A DNA stretch of 64,000 bases from Kluyvera genomosp. 3 (GCA_002211745.1 CP022114.1:3442645-3506644); one strand, 5' to 3'; shown: positions 49,216 through 58,465, counted from the stretch's first letter. Numbers and translations are program-made. The notes: generated from the sequence alone by a model not told the origin.

Positions 49216-49746
49216 ATGGCAATCGTTGGCATCTTCTTCGGTAGCGACACCGGGAACACCGAAAATATCGCAAAAATGATTCAAAAACAGCTTGGTAAAG
49301 ATGTCGCTGACGTTCACGACATTGCCAAGAGCAGCAAAGAAGACCTGGCAGGCTACGATATCCTGCTGCTGGGTATCCCAACCTGGTACTACGGTGAAGC
49401 ACAGTGCGACTGGGACGATTTCTTCCCGTCTCTGGAAGAAGTTGACTTCAACGGTAAGCTGGTCGCCCTCTTCGGCTGTGGCGATCAGGAAGACTACGCG
49501 GAGTACTTCTGCGATGCGCTGGGTACGATTCGCGACATCATCGAGCCGAACGGCGCGACCATCGTTGGTCACTGGCCAACCGCAGGCTACCACTTCGAAG
49601 CGTCGAAAGGCCTGGCCGATGACGACCACTTCGTGGGTCTGGCGATTGACGAAGACCGCCAGCCGGAGCTGACCGCTGAACGCGTTGAAAAATGGGTTAA
49701 GCAGGTTGCTGAAGAGCTGCACCTCGACGAAATCAAAAACGCCTGA
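49216..49746 (+). CDS. fldA: FldA, flavodoxin 1
   Basis: Intact, 176 aa. FMN phosphate-binding loop [16 protein letters not shown] at the N-terminus and the isoalloxazine-flanking Trp/Tyr loops ([35 protein letters not shown]). Essential electron carrier for MetH, IspG/IspH, BioB and pyruvate formate-lyase activation. Upstream of fur, as in E. coli, where read-through from fldA contributes to fur expression. Confidence 0.97.
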   Translation: MAIVGIFFGSDTGNTENIAKMIQKQLGKDVADVHDIAKSSKEDLAGYDILLLGIPTWYYGEAQCDWDDFFPSLEEVDFNGKLVALFGCGDQEDYAEYFCDALGTIRDIIEPNGATIVGHWPTAGYHFEASKGLADDDHFVGLAIDEDRQPELTAERVEKWVKQVAEELHLDEIKNA

Positions 49747-49952
49747 TGATATTGAGGCGCGATAACAAATCGCGCCTCATTAATAGGTAAAAGCAATCAA
49801 AATAATAGCTACATTTTTTTAACTTTTCAGCGCATACCTGTACAATATCTTCTGATTTAGCGTAGGTTCATCGCTCTGTTTGTCGGTGACGCCTCGTTTT
49901 TGAAAGCTTAGTTTACCCAAGCCTTGCTGTTTTCATTTATCCAGGGTCATTC

Positions 49953-49972
49953 TATAATGAGACGCATTAAAA
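49953..49972 (+). promoter_or_regulatory. fur -10 element and overlapping Fur-box-like sequence
   Basis: TATAATGAGACGCATTAAAA joins a consensus -10 (TATAAT, 49953-49958) with a partial match to the GATAATGATAATCATTATC Fur box. E. coli fur has an autoregulatory Fur box at the same point. The -35 region (TTTCAT) is weak. Confidence 0.6.
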
Positions 49973-50046
49973 CGGGTGAATTCTCTGTGATACTTTCGCT
50001 GATGGAAGTTAATCGTTTAGCAACAGGACAGATTCCGCATGACTGA
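49957..50046 (+). CDS. uof: Uof, leader peptide upstream of fur
   Basis: A 29-residue frame, MRRIKTGEFS... ending ATGQIPHD, that overlaps the fur start (its TGA is 5 bp inside fur). The E. coli uof peptide (28 aa) ends with the same residues in the same position; there its translation is coupled to fur and repressed by the sRNA RyhB. No strong ribosome-binding site is visible before its ATG, and the ATG overlaps the -10 of the nearest promoter. It would therefore be translated only from the longer fldA-fur transcript. Confidence 0.6.
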   Translation: MRRIKTGEFSVILSLMEVNRLATGQIPHD

Positions 50047-50491
50047 CAATAATACCGCATTAAAGAAGGCTGGCCTGAAAGTCACACTTCCACGGTTAAA
50101 GATTCTGGAAGTTCTTCAGGAACCGGATAACCACCATGTCAGTGCGGAAGACTTATACAAACGCCTGATCGACATGGGTGAAGAAATTGGCCTGGCCACG
50201 GTTTATCGTGTTCTGAACCAGTTTGATGACGCGGGCATCGTGACCCGTCACAATTTTGAAGGCGGAAAATCCGTTTTCGAACTGACCCAGCAGCATCACC
50301 ACGATCACCTGATTTGCCTCGACTGTGGCAAAGTGATCGAGTTCAGCGACGAATCTATCGAAGCTCGCCAGCGTGAAATTGCCGCCAAACACGGAATTCG
50401 TCTGACCAACCACAGCCTTTATCTTTATGGCCACTGCGCTGAAGGCGACTGCCGTGAAGATGAACATGCTCACGATGGTGTAGAGAAGTAA
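50039..50491 (+). CDS. fur: Fur, ferric uptake regulator
   Basis: Intact, 150 aa. Winged-helix DNA-binding half (VSAEDLYKRLIDMGEEIGLATVYRVLNQF), the metal-rich HHHDHLICLDCGKV segment with structural zinc ligands Cys93 and Cys96, and a second CxxxxC (Cys133, Cys138). Global iron-dependent repressor. Its 3' side has one terminator of its own (50512-50537) and formerly a second one that the IS has split. Confidence 0.98.
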   Translation: MTDNNTALKKAGLKVTLPRLKILEVLQEPDNHHVSAEDLYKRLIDMGEEIGLATVYRVLNQFDDAGIVTRHNFEGGKSVFELTQQHHHDHLICLDCGKVIEFSDESIEARQREIAAKHGIRLTNHSLYLYGHCAEGDCREDEHAHDGVEK

Positions 50492-50511
50492 CTTCCACCC
50501 TCGTTAAAAAG

Positions 50512-50537
50512 CCAGCGCCATGCGTTGGTTTTTTTTT
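50512..50537 (+). terminator. fur terminator
   Basis: CCAGCG-CCATG-CGTTGG stem (one G-T pair) followed by nine T, 20 bp past the fur stop. Because it is intact, fur transcription should still end before the IS. Confidence 0.85.
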
Positions 50538-50629
50538 GTCCTTCTTTCGCATTCAGCCATAAAAAAACCGCTGCAAGCTGAACTGCACCCCAAAAGTTGG
50601 ACACCCAACGAAGTAAGGTGCAGTTTTTT

Positions 50630-51151
50630 ATGAGCAAGTATTCTCTCAGCTTTAAGCTTGAGGTTGTGCAGCACTATCTTTCCGGCGTGGAAGGGCAGCA
50701 AGCGACCGCAAAGCGTTTTGGTATCGATCACAGTGCCGTTCGTAAGTGGACTGCAGCCTGGAAGCTTCATGGCGAAGCCGGACTGACAACCCGACATTTC
50801 ACCTACTCTCCTGCCTTTAAAGAGTCTGTTATCCTGCATATGCGTGAACACCGGTTGTCTGTTCGCGAAGTCTGCGCAAAATTTATTATCCCTGCCTTTT
50901 CCACTGTTTGTCAGTGGGAACGACTGTATGATGAAGGAGGATTAGAAGCCCTTACAGACAGCCGATACAGGAAAAAAACGATGCCAGAACGTCCTGAAAA
51001 TCACCCCGTCCCTCCTTTGCAGGATCCTCTTAACCCGGATGAACGAGAGGAGCTTGAACAACTGCGTGCTGAAGTGGCCTATCTAAAAAAGCTTCAGGCC
51101 TTACTCAGGGAAAGAAGCACGTCAAAACGCGGGATAAAGCGCAGGTCGTGA
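50630..51151 (+). CDS. IS OrfA, DNA-binding subunit of the transposase
   Basis: 173 aa from MSKYSLSFKLEVVQHYLSG. Two helix-turn-helix regions (GQQATAKRFGIDHSAVRKWTAAW and LSVREVCAKFIIPAFSTVCQWERLY), then a leucine-zipper-like stretch (LNPDEREELEQLRAEVAYLKKL) for dimerisation with OrfAB. A TTG 33 nt upstream extends into the terminal repeat and is unlikely. The stop overlaps the orfB GTG (GTGA). Confidence 0.92.
   Translation: MSKYSLSFKLEVVQHYLSGVEGQQATAKRFGIDHSAVRKWTAAWKLHGEAGLTTRHFTYSPAFKESVILHMREHRLSVREVCAKFIIPAFSTVCQWERLYDEGGLEALTDSRYRKKTMPERPENHPVPPLQDPLNPDEREELEQLRAEVAYLKKLQALLRERSTSKRGIKRRS
51085..51091 (+). other. programmed -1 frameshift site A6G
   Basis: The heptamer A-AAA-AAG occurs in orfA in the zero frame (codons CTA AAA AAG). 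The -1 frame is open from here into orfB at 51148. This is the standard signal of the IS150 group for making the OrfAB fusion transposase. Confidence 0.85.
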
Positions 51152-51987
51152 ATGAGTTAAGGTCGGAGTTCCCTCTTGCGCGCTTGTTAAAAGCGGCAGG
51201 GCTGGCAAAAAGCACGTTCTACTGGCAACTGACCAGCGGTAAGAAACCAGACAAACATGCCGATGATAAGCGGCAGATTTTAACGCTGTTCCATAAACAT
51301 AAAGGACGATATGGATACAGGCGAATCACGCTGGCCATCCGCCGGGAAGGAAGCTTACTGAACCATAAAACGGTTCAGAGGTTAATGAAGGAGCTGGATT
51401 TAACCTGCTGTATCAGAAGGAAGAAATACAACTCTTACCGAGGTCGGTATGGAAAAGTGGCGGGTAATGTGCTGAACCGGCAGTTCAGTGCGGATAAGCC
51501 TAACCAGAAGTGGGTAACAGATGTCACGGAATTTAAGATCAGCGGAGAAAAACTGTATCTGTCCCCCGTTCTGGATCTGTATAACGGAGAAATAGTTGCG
51601 TATCAGATGGAGCGCCGTCCTCTTCTGTCGATGGTGGATGACATGCTGTCGAAGGCTGTATCTGTACTGGGTAAAGGCGAATACCCGCTGCTCCACTCAG
51701 ATCAGGGCTGGCAATACCAGATGGCGCACTATCAGAACCGACTAAAGGGAGTTGGTCTGAAACAGAGCATGTCAAGAAAGGGAAACTGCTACGATAATGC
51801 AGTGATGGAAAGCTTCTTCGGCACGCTGAAGTCTGAATGTTTTTACCTTGAAGAATATAAAAGTATCAGTGAGTTACGCATCGCTATCGATGAATACATC
51901 CACTATTACAACCATGAAAGAATAAAACAGAAACTAAAAGGCCTGAGTCCAGTGGAATACCGAACTCAGGCCCTGATAACCGCTTAA
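51148..51987 (+). CDS. IS OrfB, catalytic part of the transposase (IS3-family DDE)
   Basis: 279 aa counted from the GTG at 51148; in practice made as OrfAB by frameshifting. The catalytic triad is Asp125 (WVTDVTEF), Asp185 (LLHSDQGWQY) and Glu221 (DNAVMESFFGTLKSE), with the 35-residue D-E spacing of rve integrase cores. N-terminal HTH_21-like region (KGRYGYRRITLAI). No damage seen. Confidence 0.94.
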   Translation: MNELRSEFPLARLLKAAGLAKSTFYWQLTSGKKPDKHADDKRQILTLFHKHKGRYGYRRITLAIRREGSLLNHKTVQRLMKELDLTCCIRRKKYNSYRGRYGKVAGNVLNRQFSADKPNQKWVTDVTEFKISGEKLYLSPVLDLYNGEIVAYQMERRPLLSMVDDMLSKAVSVLGKGEYPLLHSDQGWQYQMAHYQNRLKGVGLKQSMSRKGNCYDNAVMESFFGTLKSECFYLEEYKSISELRIAIDEYIHYYNHERIKQKLKGLSPVEYRTQALITA

Positions 51988-52058
51988 TATAAACCGTCCA
52001 ACATTATGGGGTCAGTTCACAAGCAGCGGTTTTTTCAGTTATTAGCATTCGCCTTATC

Positions 52059-52394
52059 TTATGGCTTCACGGTGTTATTGCTGCGAATTTCCTGCCACAT
52101 CTTATCGCATTTGGCTTTTACGGCCTGGTCGTTACCGGTACGGGTTGCCTGAATACACTGCTGGTAATCCAGCACGCGTACGGATTCCTGATTAGCAAAC
52201 TGTTCATGCTGTTTCTCTTTTTTCAGCACGTTCAGCACGCTCTGGCAGGCCTGGATTTTGTCCGGATTGCCTTCAGCGGTGTTAATGCACGCGCTGTAGG
52301 CATCCTTCAGCTTACTGTCTTCTTTCGGCGTGGATGGCTGAGCGCAAGCGGTAAGGCCAGCGGCCATCAGGGCAACAATAATCAGTTTTTTCAT
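52059..52394 (-). CDS. chiQ: ChiQ (YbfN), lipoprotein cotranscribed with chitoporin
   Basis: Intact, 111 aa. Lipoprotein signal peptide MKKLIIVALMAAGLTAC with Cys17; the mature part is hydrophilic with four Cys. Second gene of chiPQ, 49 bp after chiP. The function is not well defined. Its terminator is split by the IS about 35 bp downstream. Confidence 0.92.
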   Translation of the reverse strand: MKKLIIVALMAAGLTACAQPSTPKEDSKLKDAYSACINTAEGNPDKIQACQSVLNVLKKEKQHEQFANQESVRVLDYQQCIQATRTGNDQAVKAKCDKMWQEIRSNNTVKP

Positions 52395-52443
52395 ACGATG
52401 AGCCTCTTAGCGGCGGCAGAGGCTTCCCCTGCCGCATCATGCA

Positions 52444-53850
52444 TCAGAAAATAGTGAACGGTGCGATAACCATGAATTTCACGTCACGCTCATCCTGGAA
52501 GATATTGCCGTAACCACCGCCCCAGCTTGGGATGTCGGAGTGGTTGTCGTACTGAGTGAAGTGCAGTTTGAAGAGGGTACCCTTCGCGCGGCCTTCCTGT
52601 ACGGTATACATGGCATCCAGGCTGTATGCAGATTCTCTGATCGTATTGTTTTTGTTGTAGTAGGCATCCGGGTTCATCTGCCAGGTCGCTGGTTTCGCAT
52701 CCCATGCATAGACGTAGGATGCACCCACTGCCCAGCCAGGAAGATTCCAGTTCTTCAGGTCATACATACCACCGAAGAAGACCGCTTTTTCGCCGTTGGC
52801 GTTGAAGTCAGAGCGGTTATCCCACCAGATATCCAGACGACCGTTAGATGACGCGTAGGTCGGGGTCATACGCTGCAGGAAGTAGCCCTGCTGACCGTCG
52901 GCCTTAACCCAGGTTCCTTCCAGACGGAAGTCGAACACTTCGTTCAGCTTATAGCCGAATGTTAACGCCTGCAGCCATGCGGTGCCGTCGTAAATGTCGT
53001 TCACGCCGTGATCGCTCACTTTGTCACGGGTACCGTAGAACTGGTAGCTGGTAGTCAGCGGGCCGCCAGGGATATCAAATTTATAGCTTGCTTTGGCGAA
53101 GTACTGGTCGACATAACCTTCCGCTTGACCGAATGCCGCTTCCAGCACCAGGTCATTTTTGAAATCGTATTTCGCACCGATAGAGTGCAGGTAATCAACT
53201 TTGGTCTTCTTATCATTCTGATAGAAGTTATCCATCTCCAGATGCCATGGCGCCTTATACTCATTGGTCCACATGTAGGAGAAGCTCAGCGCGCCATTGT
53301 CGCCGTAGTCAAAGTTTGCCCCGGCTTCAGCGCCCTGATAAGTACCCGGCATAAAGCTCCAGTGCGGTGCCAGCAGGGTCTGACCGGTAGGTTGAATGTA
53401 ACCCGCACGCGCCCAGGTTGGGCCAAGTTTAAATTTAGCTGCCGCTTTATACAGGCTGATACCGCTCTTATCGCCGCTGTAATCTTCGCTATAGCCTTTA
53501 TTTTTTGACGAGAATGCAATTTCGTTCGGGTGACCGCTTTCGCTACTTTCCGCCATTTCAATCGCGGTAAAAGCAGCAATATCAATACCGAACATGTCAG
53601 CCGCATAACCCGACTGGAAATCGAGGTTGGCGTTCCAGGTGGAGTGAGAAAGGTTGGTTTTATATTTGTCGTGGTCGGTCACATCTTTACGGTCACGCTC
53701 ACGCTGCCAGTAGTAGATGCCGCCGGTTAATGTTGAATCATCAATGAACCCTTCTGCCTTCGCTTCCGGAGTCATCACAAAGCCTGACATTGCTGTCACA
53801 CCGGCGATAGCCAGCGCCAGCGTACTACGTTTGCCACTAAACGTACGCAT
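52444..53850 (-). CDS. chiP: ChiP (YbfM), chitoporin for chitooligosaccharides
   Basis: Intact, 468 aa. Signal peptide ([24 protein letters not shown]), then an OprD-family 16-strand outer-membrane beta-barrel with alternating aromatic strands, ending [12 protein letters not shown] with the C-terminal Phe needed for barrel assembly. Takes up chitosugars that feed the NagE/NagBA route elsewhere in this window. Controlled by the sRNA ChiX at its ribosome-binding site. Confidence 0.95.
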   Translation of the reverse strand: MRTFSGKRSTLALAIAGVTAMSGFVMTPEAKAEGFIDDSTLTGGIYYWQRERDRKDVTDHDKYKTNLSHSTWNANLDFQSGYAADMFGIDIAAFTAIEMAESSESGHPNEIAFSSKNKGYSEDYSGDKSGISLYKAAAKFKLGPTWARAGYIQPTGQTLLAPHWSFMPGTYQGAEAGANFDYGDNGALSFSYMWTNEYKAPWHLEMDNFYQNDKKTKVDYLHSIGAKYDFKNDLVLEAAFGQAEGYVDQYFAKASYKFDIPGGPLTTSYQFYGTRDKVSDHGVNDIYDGTAWLQALTFGYKLNEVFDFRLEGTWVKADGQQGYFLQRMTPTYASSNGRLDIWWDNRSDFNANGEKAVFFGGMYDLKNWNLPGWAVGASYVYAWDAKPATWQMNPDAYYNKNNTIRESAYSLDAMYTVQEGRAKGTLFKLHFTQYDNHSDIPSWGGGYGNIFQDERDVKFMVIAPFTIF

Positions 53851-53857
53851 AGTTATA

Positions 53858-53868
53858 TCCTCTTTGAC
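53858..53868 (-). promoter_or_regulatory. ChiX sRNA pairing site over the chiP ribosome-binding site
   Basis: On the minus strand GTCAAAGAGGA lies 7 bp before the chiP ATG and includes the AGAGGA Shine-Dalgarno. It is fully complementary to the UCCUCUUUGAC seed of ChiX as I recall it from E. coli and Salmonella. Pairing there blocks translation until chitobiose-induced chbBC mRNA titrates ChiX. Confidence 0.75.
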
Positions 53869-54283
53869 TTTTAAAAATGCCGCTGCAAAGCAGAAGCAAA
53901 AAAATAAAACGCTAAAAAATGAACTTCTGGAAAAAAGGTGTTTCAGTACACTGATAGACTATTTTTCGCGACGCGAATTATCAATCCTTTTCCGCAACAA
54001 GAGTGCAGGATTATGACAAAGCGCACATATTTGGTTTCAATGTGTAACGTAATGCGTTGTTAACATTTGTACTGGCCAGCCCTTGCGGGCTTGGATGAAA
54101 TGTTAATGAGACCGTTTACATTGAAGATCAGGGGTGGGTAGATGTAAAAAAGTGCGAACGTACCAGATCCAGGAAAATATTATTAATTCGCATCGCGAAT
54201 CTATAAAAAAGGACCGGTTTGCGCATTACCGGAACAGAAAGGAACGATATGTTGTCATCGGCGCCAGGCGCATATGACCAGGC
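53869..54283. other. gene-free region upstream of chiP
   Basis: About 415 bp between the chiP leader and the glnS terminator. AT-rich around 53880-54010, with no plausible coding frame. It should hold the chiP promoter and possibly NagC/CRP sites (for example AATTATCAATCC near 53977), but none is clear enough to call. Confidence 0.6.
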
Positions 54284-54312
54284 AAAAAAAACGCCGCAAA
54301 AGCGGCGTTTTT
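54284..54312 (-). terminator. glnS terminator
   Basis: AACGCCGC / GCGGCGTT stem with A and T tracts on both sides, 20 bp past the glnS stop on the minus strand. Confidence 0.9.
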
Positions 54313-54331
54313 CATGTTGGATCGGCGAGTA

Positions 54332-55990
54332 TTAGCCAACCCAGGTATCACGTAAACCAACGGTACGGTTAAAGACCAGCTTGTCTGCCGTGCTGTAGCG
54401 GCTATCGAGGCAGAAGTAACCCTCACGCTCGAACTGGTATGCTTTACCGGCCTCAGCGGCCTGCAGAGACGGCTCAGCATAGCCCTGCTTGATAACCAGT
54501 GACTCAGGGTTCATCACCGCCAGGAAGTCTTCTGCGGCGCCTGGATTCGGTACGCTGAACAGACGATCGTACAGACGAATCTCTACCGGCAGCGCGTGCG
54601 CGGCACTAACCCAGTGAATCACGCCCTTCACTTTGCGGCCATCAGCCGGATCTTTGCTCAGGGTATCAGCATCGTAGGTACAGAAGATGGTGGTGATATT
54701 GCCTTCGGCATCTTTCTCCACGCGCTCTGCTTTCACCACATAGGCGTTACGCAGACGCACTTCTTTCCCCATCACCAGACGCTTGTACTGCTTGTTCGCT
54801 TCTTCACGGAAGTCTGCGCGATCGATCCAGATTTCAGCGCTAAACGGCACTTCACGGCTGCCCATTTCCGGTTTATTCGGATGGTTAGGCATGGAAACCA
54901 TTTCGCTCTCGCCCTGCGGATAGTTTTCGATCACCAGTTTTACCGGATCGATAACCGCCATCGCGCGTGGTGCGTTTTCATTCAGATCTTCACGAATGCA
55001 GGATTCCAGCGACGCCATCTCAATGGTGTTGTCCTGCTTGGTCACGCCGATGCGCTTGCAGAACTCGCGAATGGAGGCGGCGGTGTAGCCACGGCGACGC
55101 AGACCGGAGATGGTCGGCATACGCGGGTCGTCCCAGCCTTCTACGTGTTTTTCCATCACCAGCTGATTCAGCTTGCGCTTGGACATCACGGTGTATTCCA
55201 GATTCAGGCGCGAGAATTCGTACTGGCGCGGGTGAACCGGAATGGTGATGTTGTCCAGCACCCAGTCGTACAGACGACGGTTGTCCTGGAACTCCAGCGT
55301 ACACAGCGAGTGGGTAATGCCTTCCAGCGCATCGCTGATGCAGTGAGTGAAGTCGTACATCGGATAGATGCACCACTTGGTGCCGGTCTGGTGGTGATCG
55401 GCAAATTTAATACGGTACAGCACCGGGTCACGCATAACGATAAACGGCGAAGCCATATCGATTTTGGCGCGCAGGCACGCGGTACCTTCCGCGAAGCCGC
55501 CGGTACGCATTTTTTCGAACAGCGCCAGGTTCTCTTCTACGCTGCGATCGCGGAATGGGCTATTTTTGCCCGGCGCAGTCAGCGAGCCGCGATATTCACG
55601 GATCTGTTCCGGCGTCAGTTCGTCAACGTAGGCCAGGCCTTTGTTGATAAGTTCTACAGCGTAGGCGTGCAGCTGATCGAAGTAATCCGAGGAGTAGCGA
55701 ACGTTGCCTGACCAGTGAAAACCTAACCACTCGACATCGTTTTTGATCGACTCTACGTATTCGATATCTTCTTTCACCGGGTTGGTGTCATCGAAACGCA
55801 GGTTGCACTGGCCCTGGTAGTCTTTCGCGATACCAAAGTTCAGGCAGATAGATTTCGCGTGGCCGATGTGCAGATAGCCATTCGGCTCTGGCGGGAAACG
55901 TGTATGCACCGTGTTGTGCTTACCGGTTGCCAGATCTTCATCGATGATCTGACGAATAAAGTTAGTCGGGCGGGCTTCAGCCTCACTCAT
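54332..55990 (-). CDS. glnS: GlnS, glutaminyl-tRNA synthetase
   Basis: Intact, 552 aa (E. coli 554). Class I synthetase with HIGH at residues 41-44 ([11 protein letters not shown]) and the KMSKS equivalent in [14 protein letters not shown]-terminal anticodon-binding beta-barrels ([17 protein letters not shown] onward). Essential. Start [15 protein letters not shown], close to the family. Confidence 0.98.
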   Translation of the reverse strand: MSEAEARPTNFIRQIIDEDLATGKHNTVHTRFPPEPNGYLHIGHAKSICLNFGIAKDYQGQCNLRFDDTNPVKEDIEYVESIKNDVEWLGFHWSGNVRYSSDYFDQLHAYAVELINKGLAYVDELTPEQIREYRGSLTAPGKNSPFRDRSVEENLALFEKMRTGGFAEGTACLRAKIDMASPFIVMRDPVLYRIKFADHHQTGTKWCIYPMYDFTHCISDALEGITHSLCTLEFQDNRRLYDWVLDNITIPVHPRQYEFSRLNLEYTVMSKRKLNQLVMEKHVEGWDDPRMPTISGLRRRGYTAASIREFCKRIGVTKQDNTIEMASLESCIREDLNENAPRAMAVIDPVKLVIENYPQGESEMVSMPNHPNKPEMGSREVPFSAEIWIDRADFREEANKQYKRLVMGKEVRLRNAYVVKAERVEKDAEGNITTIFCTYDADTLSKDPADGRKVKGVIHWVSAAHALPVEIRLYDRLFSVPNPGAAEDFLAVMNPESLVIKQGYAEPSLQAAEAGKAYQFEREGYFCLDSRYSTADKLVFNRTVGLRDTWVG

Positions 55991-56109
55991 CGTGGATTCC
56001 TCAAAGCGTAAACAACGTATAACGGCACATGATCTTATAAGCCGCGCCCGGAGACAACTATTAGTTGCACAAAAAGGCGTTGTACCGATGAATATGGGGA
56101 ATTTACGGC

Positions 56110-56142
56110 AAAAAAAAGCGGCGGAGGAATTCCCCGCCGCTT
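56110..56142 (-). terminator. nagE terminator
   Basis: AGCGGCGG / CCGCCGCT stem followed on the minus strand by eight T, 31 bp past the nagE stop. Confidence 0.88.
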
Positions 56143-56172
56143 AAGGCATTAATCTACTTTACTCAGGAGCGA

Positions 56173-58122
56173 TTATTTACCTTTAATCTCATACAGCGGT
56201 GTCTGACCCGCAACCACGTGACCTTCGGCTTTAATCACCAGACCGCCGAAATCATCGCTGTTGCTGCATACGACTGGGCTGATCATTGAGCGTGCATTCG
56301 CGTTCAGGAAGTCCAGATCCATTTCCAGGATTGGCTGACCTGCTTTCACTTCCGCACCCTCTTCAACCAGGCGGCTGAAGCCTTTACCTTCCAGCGCTAC
56401 GGTATCGATACCCATGTGGACAACGATTTCCGCGCCTTTATCTGTTTCCAGACAGAACGCATGGTTGGTGTTGAAGATTTTCACGATAGTGCCCGCAGCC
56501 GGGGAAACAACGATGTTGTCCGTCGGTTTCACCGCAATGCCGTCGCCGACCGCTTTGCTGGCGAACGCTTCGTCAGGCACCTGCTCCAGCGCCACCACAT
56601 CACCGGTAATTGGCGAAACCAGCGCTTCAACGGTTGCGGCGTTAGCCACTGCCTGCGGTTTTGCCGCTGCAGGCGCCGCAGCCGGCGCGCTGTCAGCAGA
56701 AGCAGCGGCAACCGGGCCACGTGCAACCACTTTCTTCATCGCATCGCCAATCGCTTCTGCTTTCGCACCCACGATAACCTGGATGGTTTGTTTGTTCAGT
56801 TTCACCACGCCGGATGCACCCAGGCGTTTACATACTGCGTCACTCACCTTCGCGGAGTCGGCAACGGTCAGGCGCAGACGGGTAATACAGGCGTCAATCG
56901 CTTTCAGGTTGTCAGTACCACCAACGGCAGCAATGTAGCTGGTCGCCAGTTGATCCAGACCTTCTTCCGTGTTGCTGTTGGCTTCGTTGGTCACAACGTT
57001 TTCGTCTTTATCTTCGCGGCCCGGCGTTTTCAGGTTAAACATGCGAATAACCACGCTGAACAGCACGAAGTAGATAACGAAGAACACCAGACCCATCACC
57101 ACCAGCATCCAGACGTTCTTACTCGCTGCCGGCAGGCTGTACATCAACACGTAGTCGATAGCACCTGCGGAGAAGGAGAAGCCCGCGTGGATACCCAGCA
57201 GCGTTGCAATGAACAGGCTCACACCGGTCAGAATCGCGTGCAGGAGGTACAGTACCGGCGCCAGGAACATGAACAGGAATTCCAGCGGCTCGGTCACACC
57301 GGTCAGGAACGCGGTGACGGCAACAGACAGCAGCATACCGCCGACCATCGGACGACGCGCTTTCGGCGCTGCGAAGTACATCGCCAGTGCCGCACCCGGC
57401 AGACCAAACATCATGATCGGGAAGAAGCCGGACATGAACATACCCGCGGTGCCGTCACCCGCATAGAAGCGGTTGATGTCGCCGTGGAATACCGCACCCG
57501 CCGCGTTGGTGAACTCACCAATCTGGAACCAGGCGATAGTGTTCAGCACCTGATGCAGACCGGTTGGGATCAGCAGACGGTTGATGAAACCAAAGATACC
57601 GGAACCCAGCGCGCCCGCGCCGACGATCCACTCACCGCCCGCATGGATAGCGTTCTGCACCGGCGGCCATACGTAGCCGAAGATGGCAGCCAGCACCAGA
57701 CAGAAGAAGCCGGTGGCGATCGGCACAAAACGTTTACCGCCGAAGAAGCTCAGGAAGTCAGGCAGTTTGATACCCGCCCAACGGTTATAAACGGCACCAC
57801 CGACCAGACCGGTAATGATACCGGCCAGCACACCCATGTTAATGGCTGGGTTGATAGTCACCATTGCTTTGGTCAATACGAAATAACCTACCGCACCCGC
57901 CAGCGCTGCCGCACCCGCGCTGTCTTTTGACCAGCTGGATGCCACACCGATAGCGAAGATTAGCGCCAGGTTATCAAAGATAGACCCGCCCGCCTGTGCG
58001 ATAAACGCGACGTTGAGTAAATCTGGCTGACCAAATCGCAGCAACAGCGCCGCAACTGGCAGCACGGCGATAGGGAGCTGTAACGCCCTACCGAGTCGCT
58101 GGAAAAAACCTAAAATATTCAT
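56173..58122 (-). CDS. nagE: NagE, N-acetylglucosamine PTS permease EIICBA
   Basis: Intact, 649 aa. EIIC membrane domain (residues 1-365, with GFFPIMMFGLPGAALAMY), EIIB with phosphorylated Cys412 (DACITRLRL), an Ala/Pro linker (about 475-500), and EIIA with His569 (VVHMGIDT). Takes up GlcNAc as the 6-phosphate. Divergent from nagBAC, sharing a NagC/CRP region. Confidence 0.98.
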   Translation of the reverse strand: MNILGFFQRLGRALQLPIAVLPVAALLLRFGQPDLLNVAFIAQAGGSIFDNLALIFAIGVASSWSKDSAGAAALAGAVGYFVLTKAMVTINPAINMGVLAGIITGLVGGAVYNRWAGIKLPDFLSFFGGKRFVPIATGFFCLVLAAIFGYVWPPVQNAIHAGGEWIVGAGALGSGIFGFINRLLIPTGLHQVLNTIAWFQIGEFTNAAGAVFHGDINRFYAGDGTAGMFMSGFFPIMMFGLPGAALAMYFAAPKARRPMVGGMLLSVAVTAFLTGVTEPLEFLFMFLAPVLYLLHAILTGVSLFIATLLGIHAGFSFSAGAIDYVLMYSLPAASKNVWMLVVMGLVFFVIYFVLFSVVIRMFNLKTPGREDKDENVVTNEANSNTEEGLDQLATSYIAAVGGTDNLKAIDACITRLRLTVADSAKVSDAVCKRLGASGVVKLNKQTIQVIVGAKAEAIGDAMKKVVARGPVAAASADSAPAAAPAAAKPQAVANAATVEALVSPITGDVVALEQVPDEAFASKAVGDGIAVKPTDNIVVSPAAGTIVKIFNTNHAFCLETDKGAEIVVHMGIDTVALEGKGFSRLVEEGAEVKAGQPILEMDLDFLNANARSMISPVVCSNSDDFGGLVIKAEGHVVAGQTPLYEIKGK

Positions 58123-58465
58123 CTTATTCCCCTACGAGACCCGAGACGGCTCATTTAATCTAAGCCATTTTTTTATTGTGCAAAAAAGCATGACACTGCG
58201 ATGTCTTGTAAACTGCATTACAACTGTTCAGGCATCAGAGTGTGTGAAAATTTAATTCGTATCGCAAATTAAACACGTTCTTTTTGTGACTATAGTCACC
58301 AAATATTGTTCTCACCACTCCCTTTCACTGGCTAACTATGAAAACTTATTTTATCATTCAAAAAATCAAAACGGATTGCTCCCTATCGATGCAAACAGGT
58401 TACGCTTAGAGAGTGCACGGAGACGCCATCCGCCAACTTCTTACATTTTACATTTGAGGTGAAGA
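58123..58465. promoter_or_regulatory. nagE-nagB divergent control region with two NagC boxes and a CRP site
   Basis: Box near nagE at 58249-58272 (AATTTAATTCGTATCGCAAA...), box near nagB at 58345-58369 (TTATTTTATCATTCAAAAAA...), centres about 96 bp apart; NagC bound to both forms a repression loop in E. coli. A near-perfect CRP site TGTGACTATAGTCACC lies between them at 58285-58300. Confidence 0.82.

Larger units (their letters stand above)
50579..52019 (+). mobile_element. IS3-family (IS150 group) insertion sequence, intact
   Basis: 1441 bp. Terminal imperfect inverted repeats of 24 bp (19 of 24 match): left 50579-50602 starts TGAACTGCACCCC, right 51996-52019 ends GGGGTCAGTTCA. Ends are TG...CA as usual for IS3. 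A 5-bp direct repeat CAAGC flanks it (50574-50578 and 52020-52024). Two overlapping frames and a slippery A6G sequence encode OrfA and the OrfAB transposase. It looks complete and potentially active. I do not assign an ISfinder name. Confidence 0.93.
50564..52034. terminator. shared fur/chiPQ terminator split by the IS
   Basis: Left half AAAAACCGCTGCAAGC ends at 50578; right half CAAGCAGCGGTTTTTT begins at 52020. Removing the IS and one copy of CAAGC rebuilds AAACCGCTGCAAGCAGCGGT with A and T tracts, a perfect bidirectional terminator (CCGCTG stem, CAAG loop). The insertion point is the loop. The chiPQ transcript, arriving on the minus strand, now lacks the second half of its stem and would run into the IS in antisense. 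Confidence 0.85.

Noticed and set aside
50597-50629. Upstream TTG start for IS OrfA
   Set aside because: It lies in the left terminal inverted repeat and would add residues atypical of the family; the ATG at 50630 is the normal start.
54596-55711. 371-residue plus-strand frame opposite glnS
   Set aside because: Antisense to intact glnS with no family resemblance.
56416-57930. 504-residue plus-strand open frame opposite nagE
   Set aside because: Antisense shadow of nagE, His/Arg/Gln-rich composition, no ribosome-binding site.
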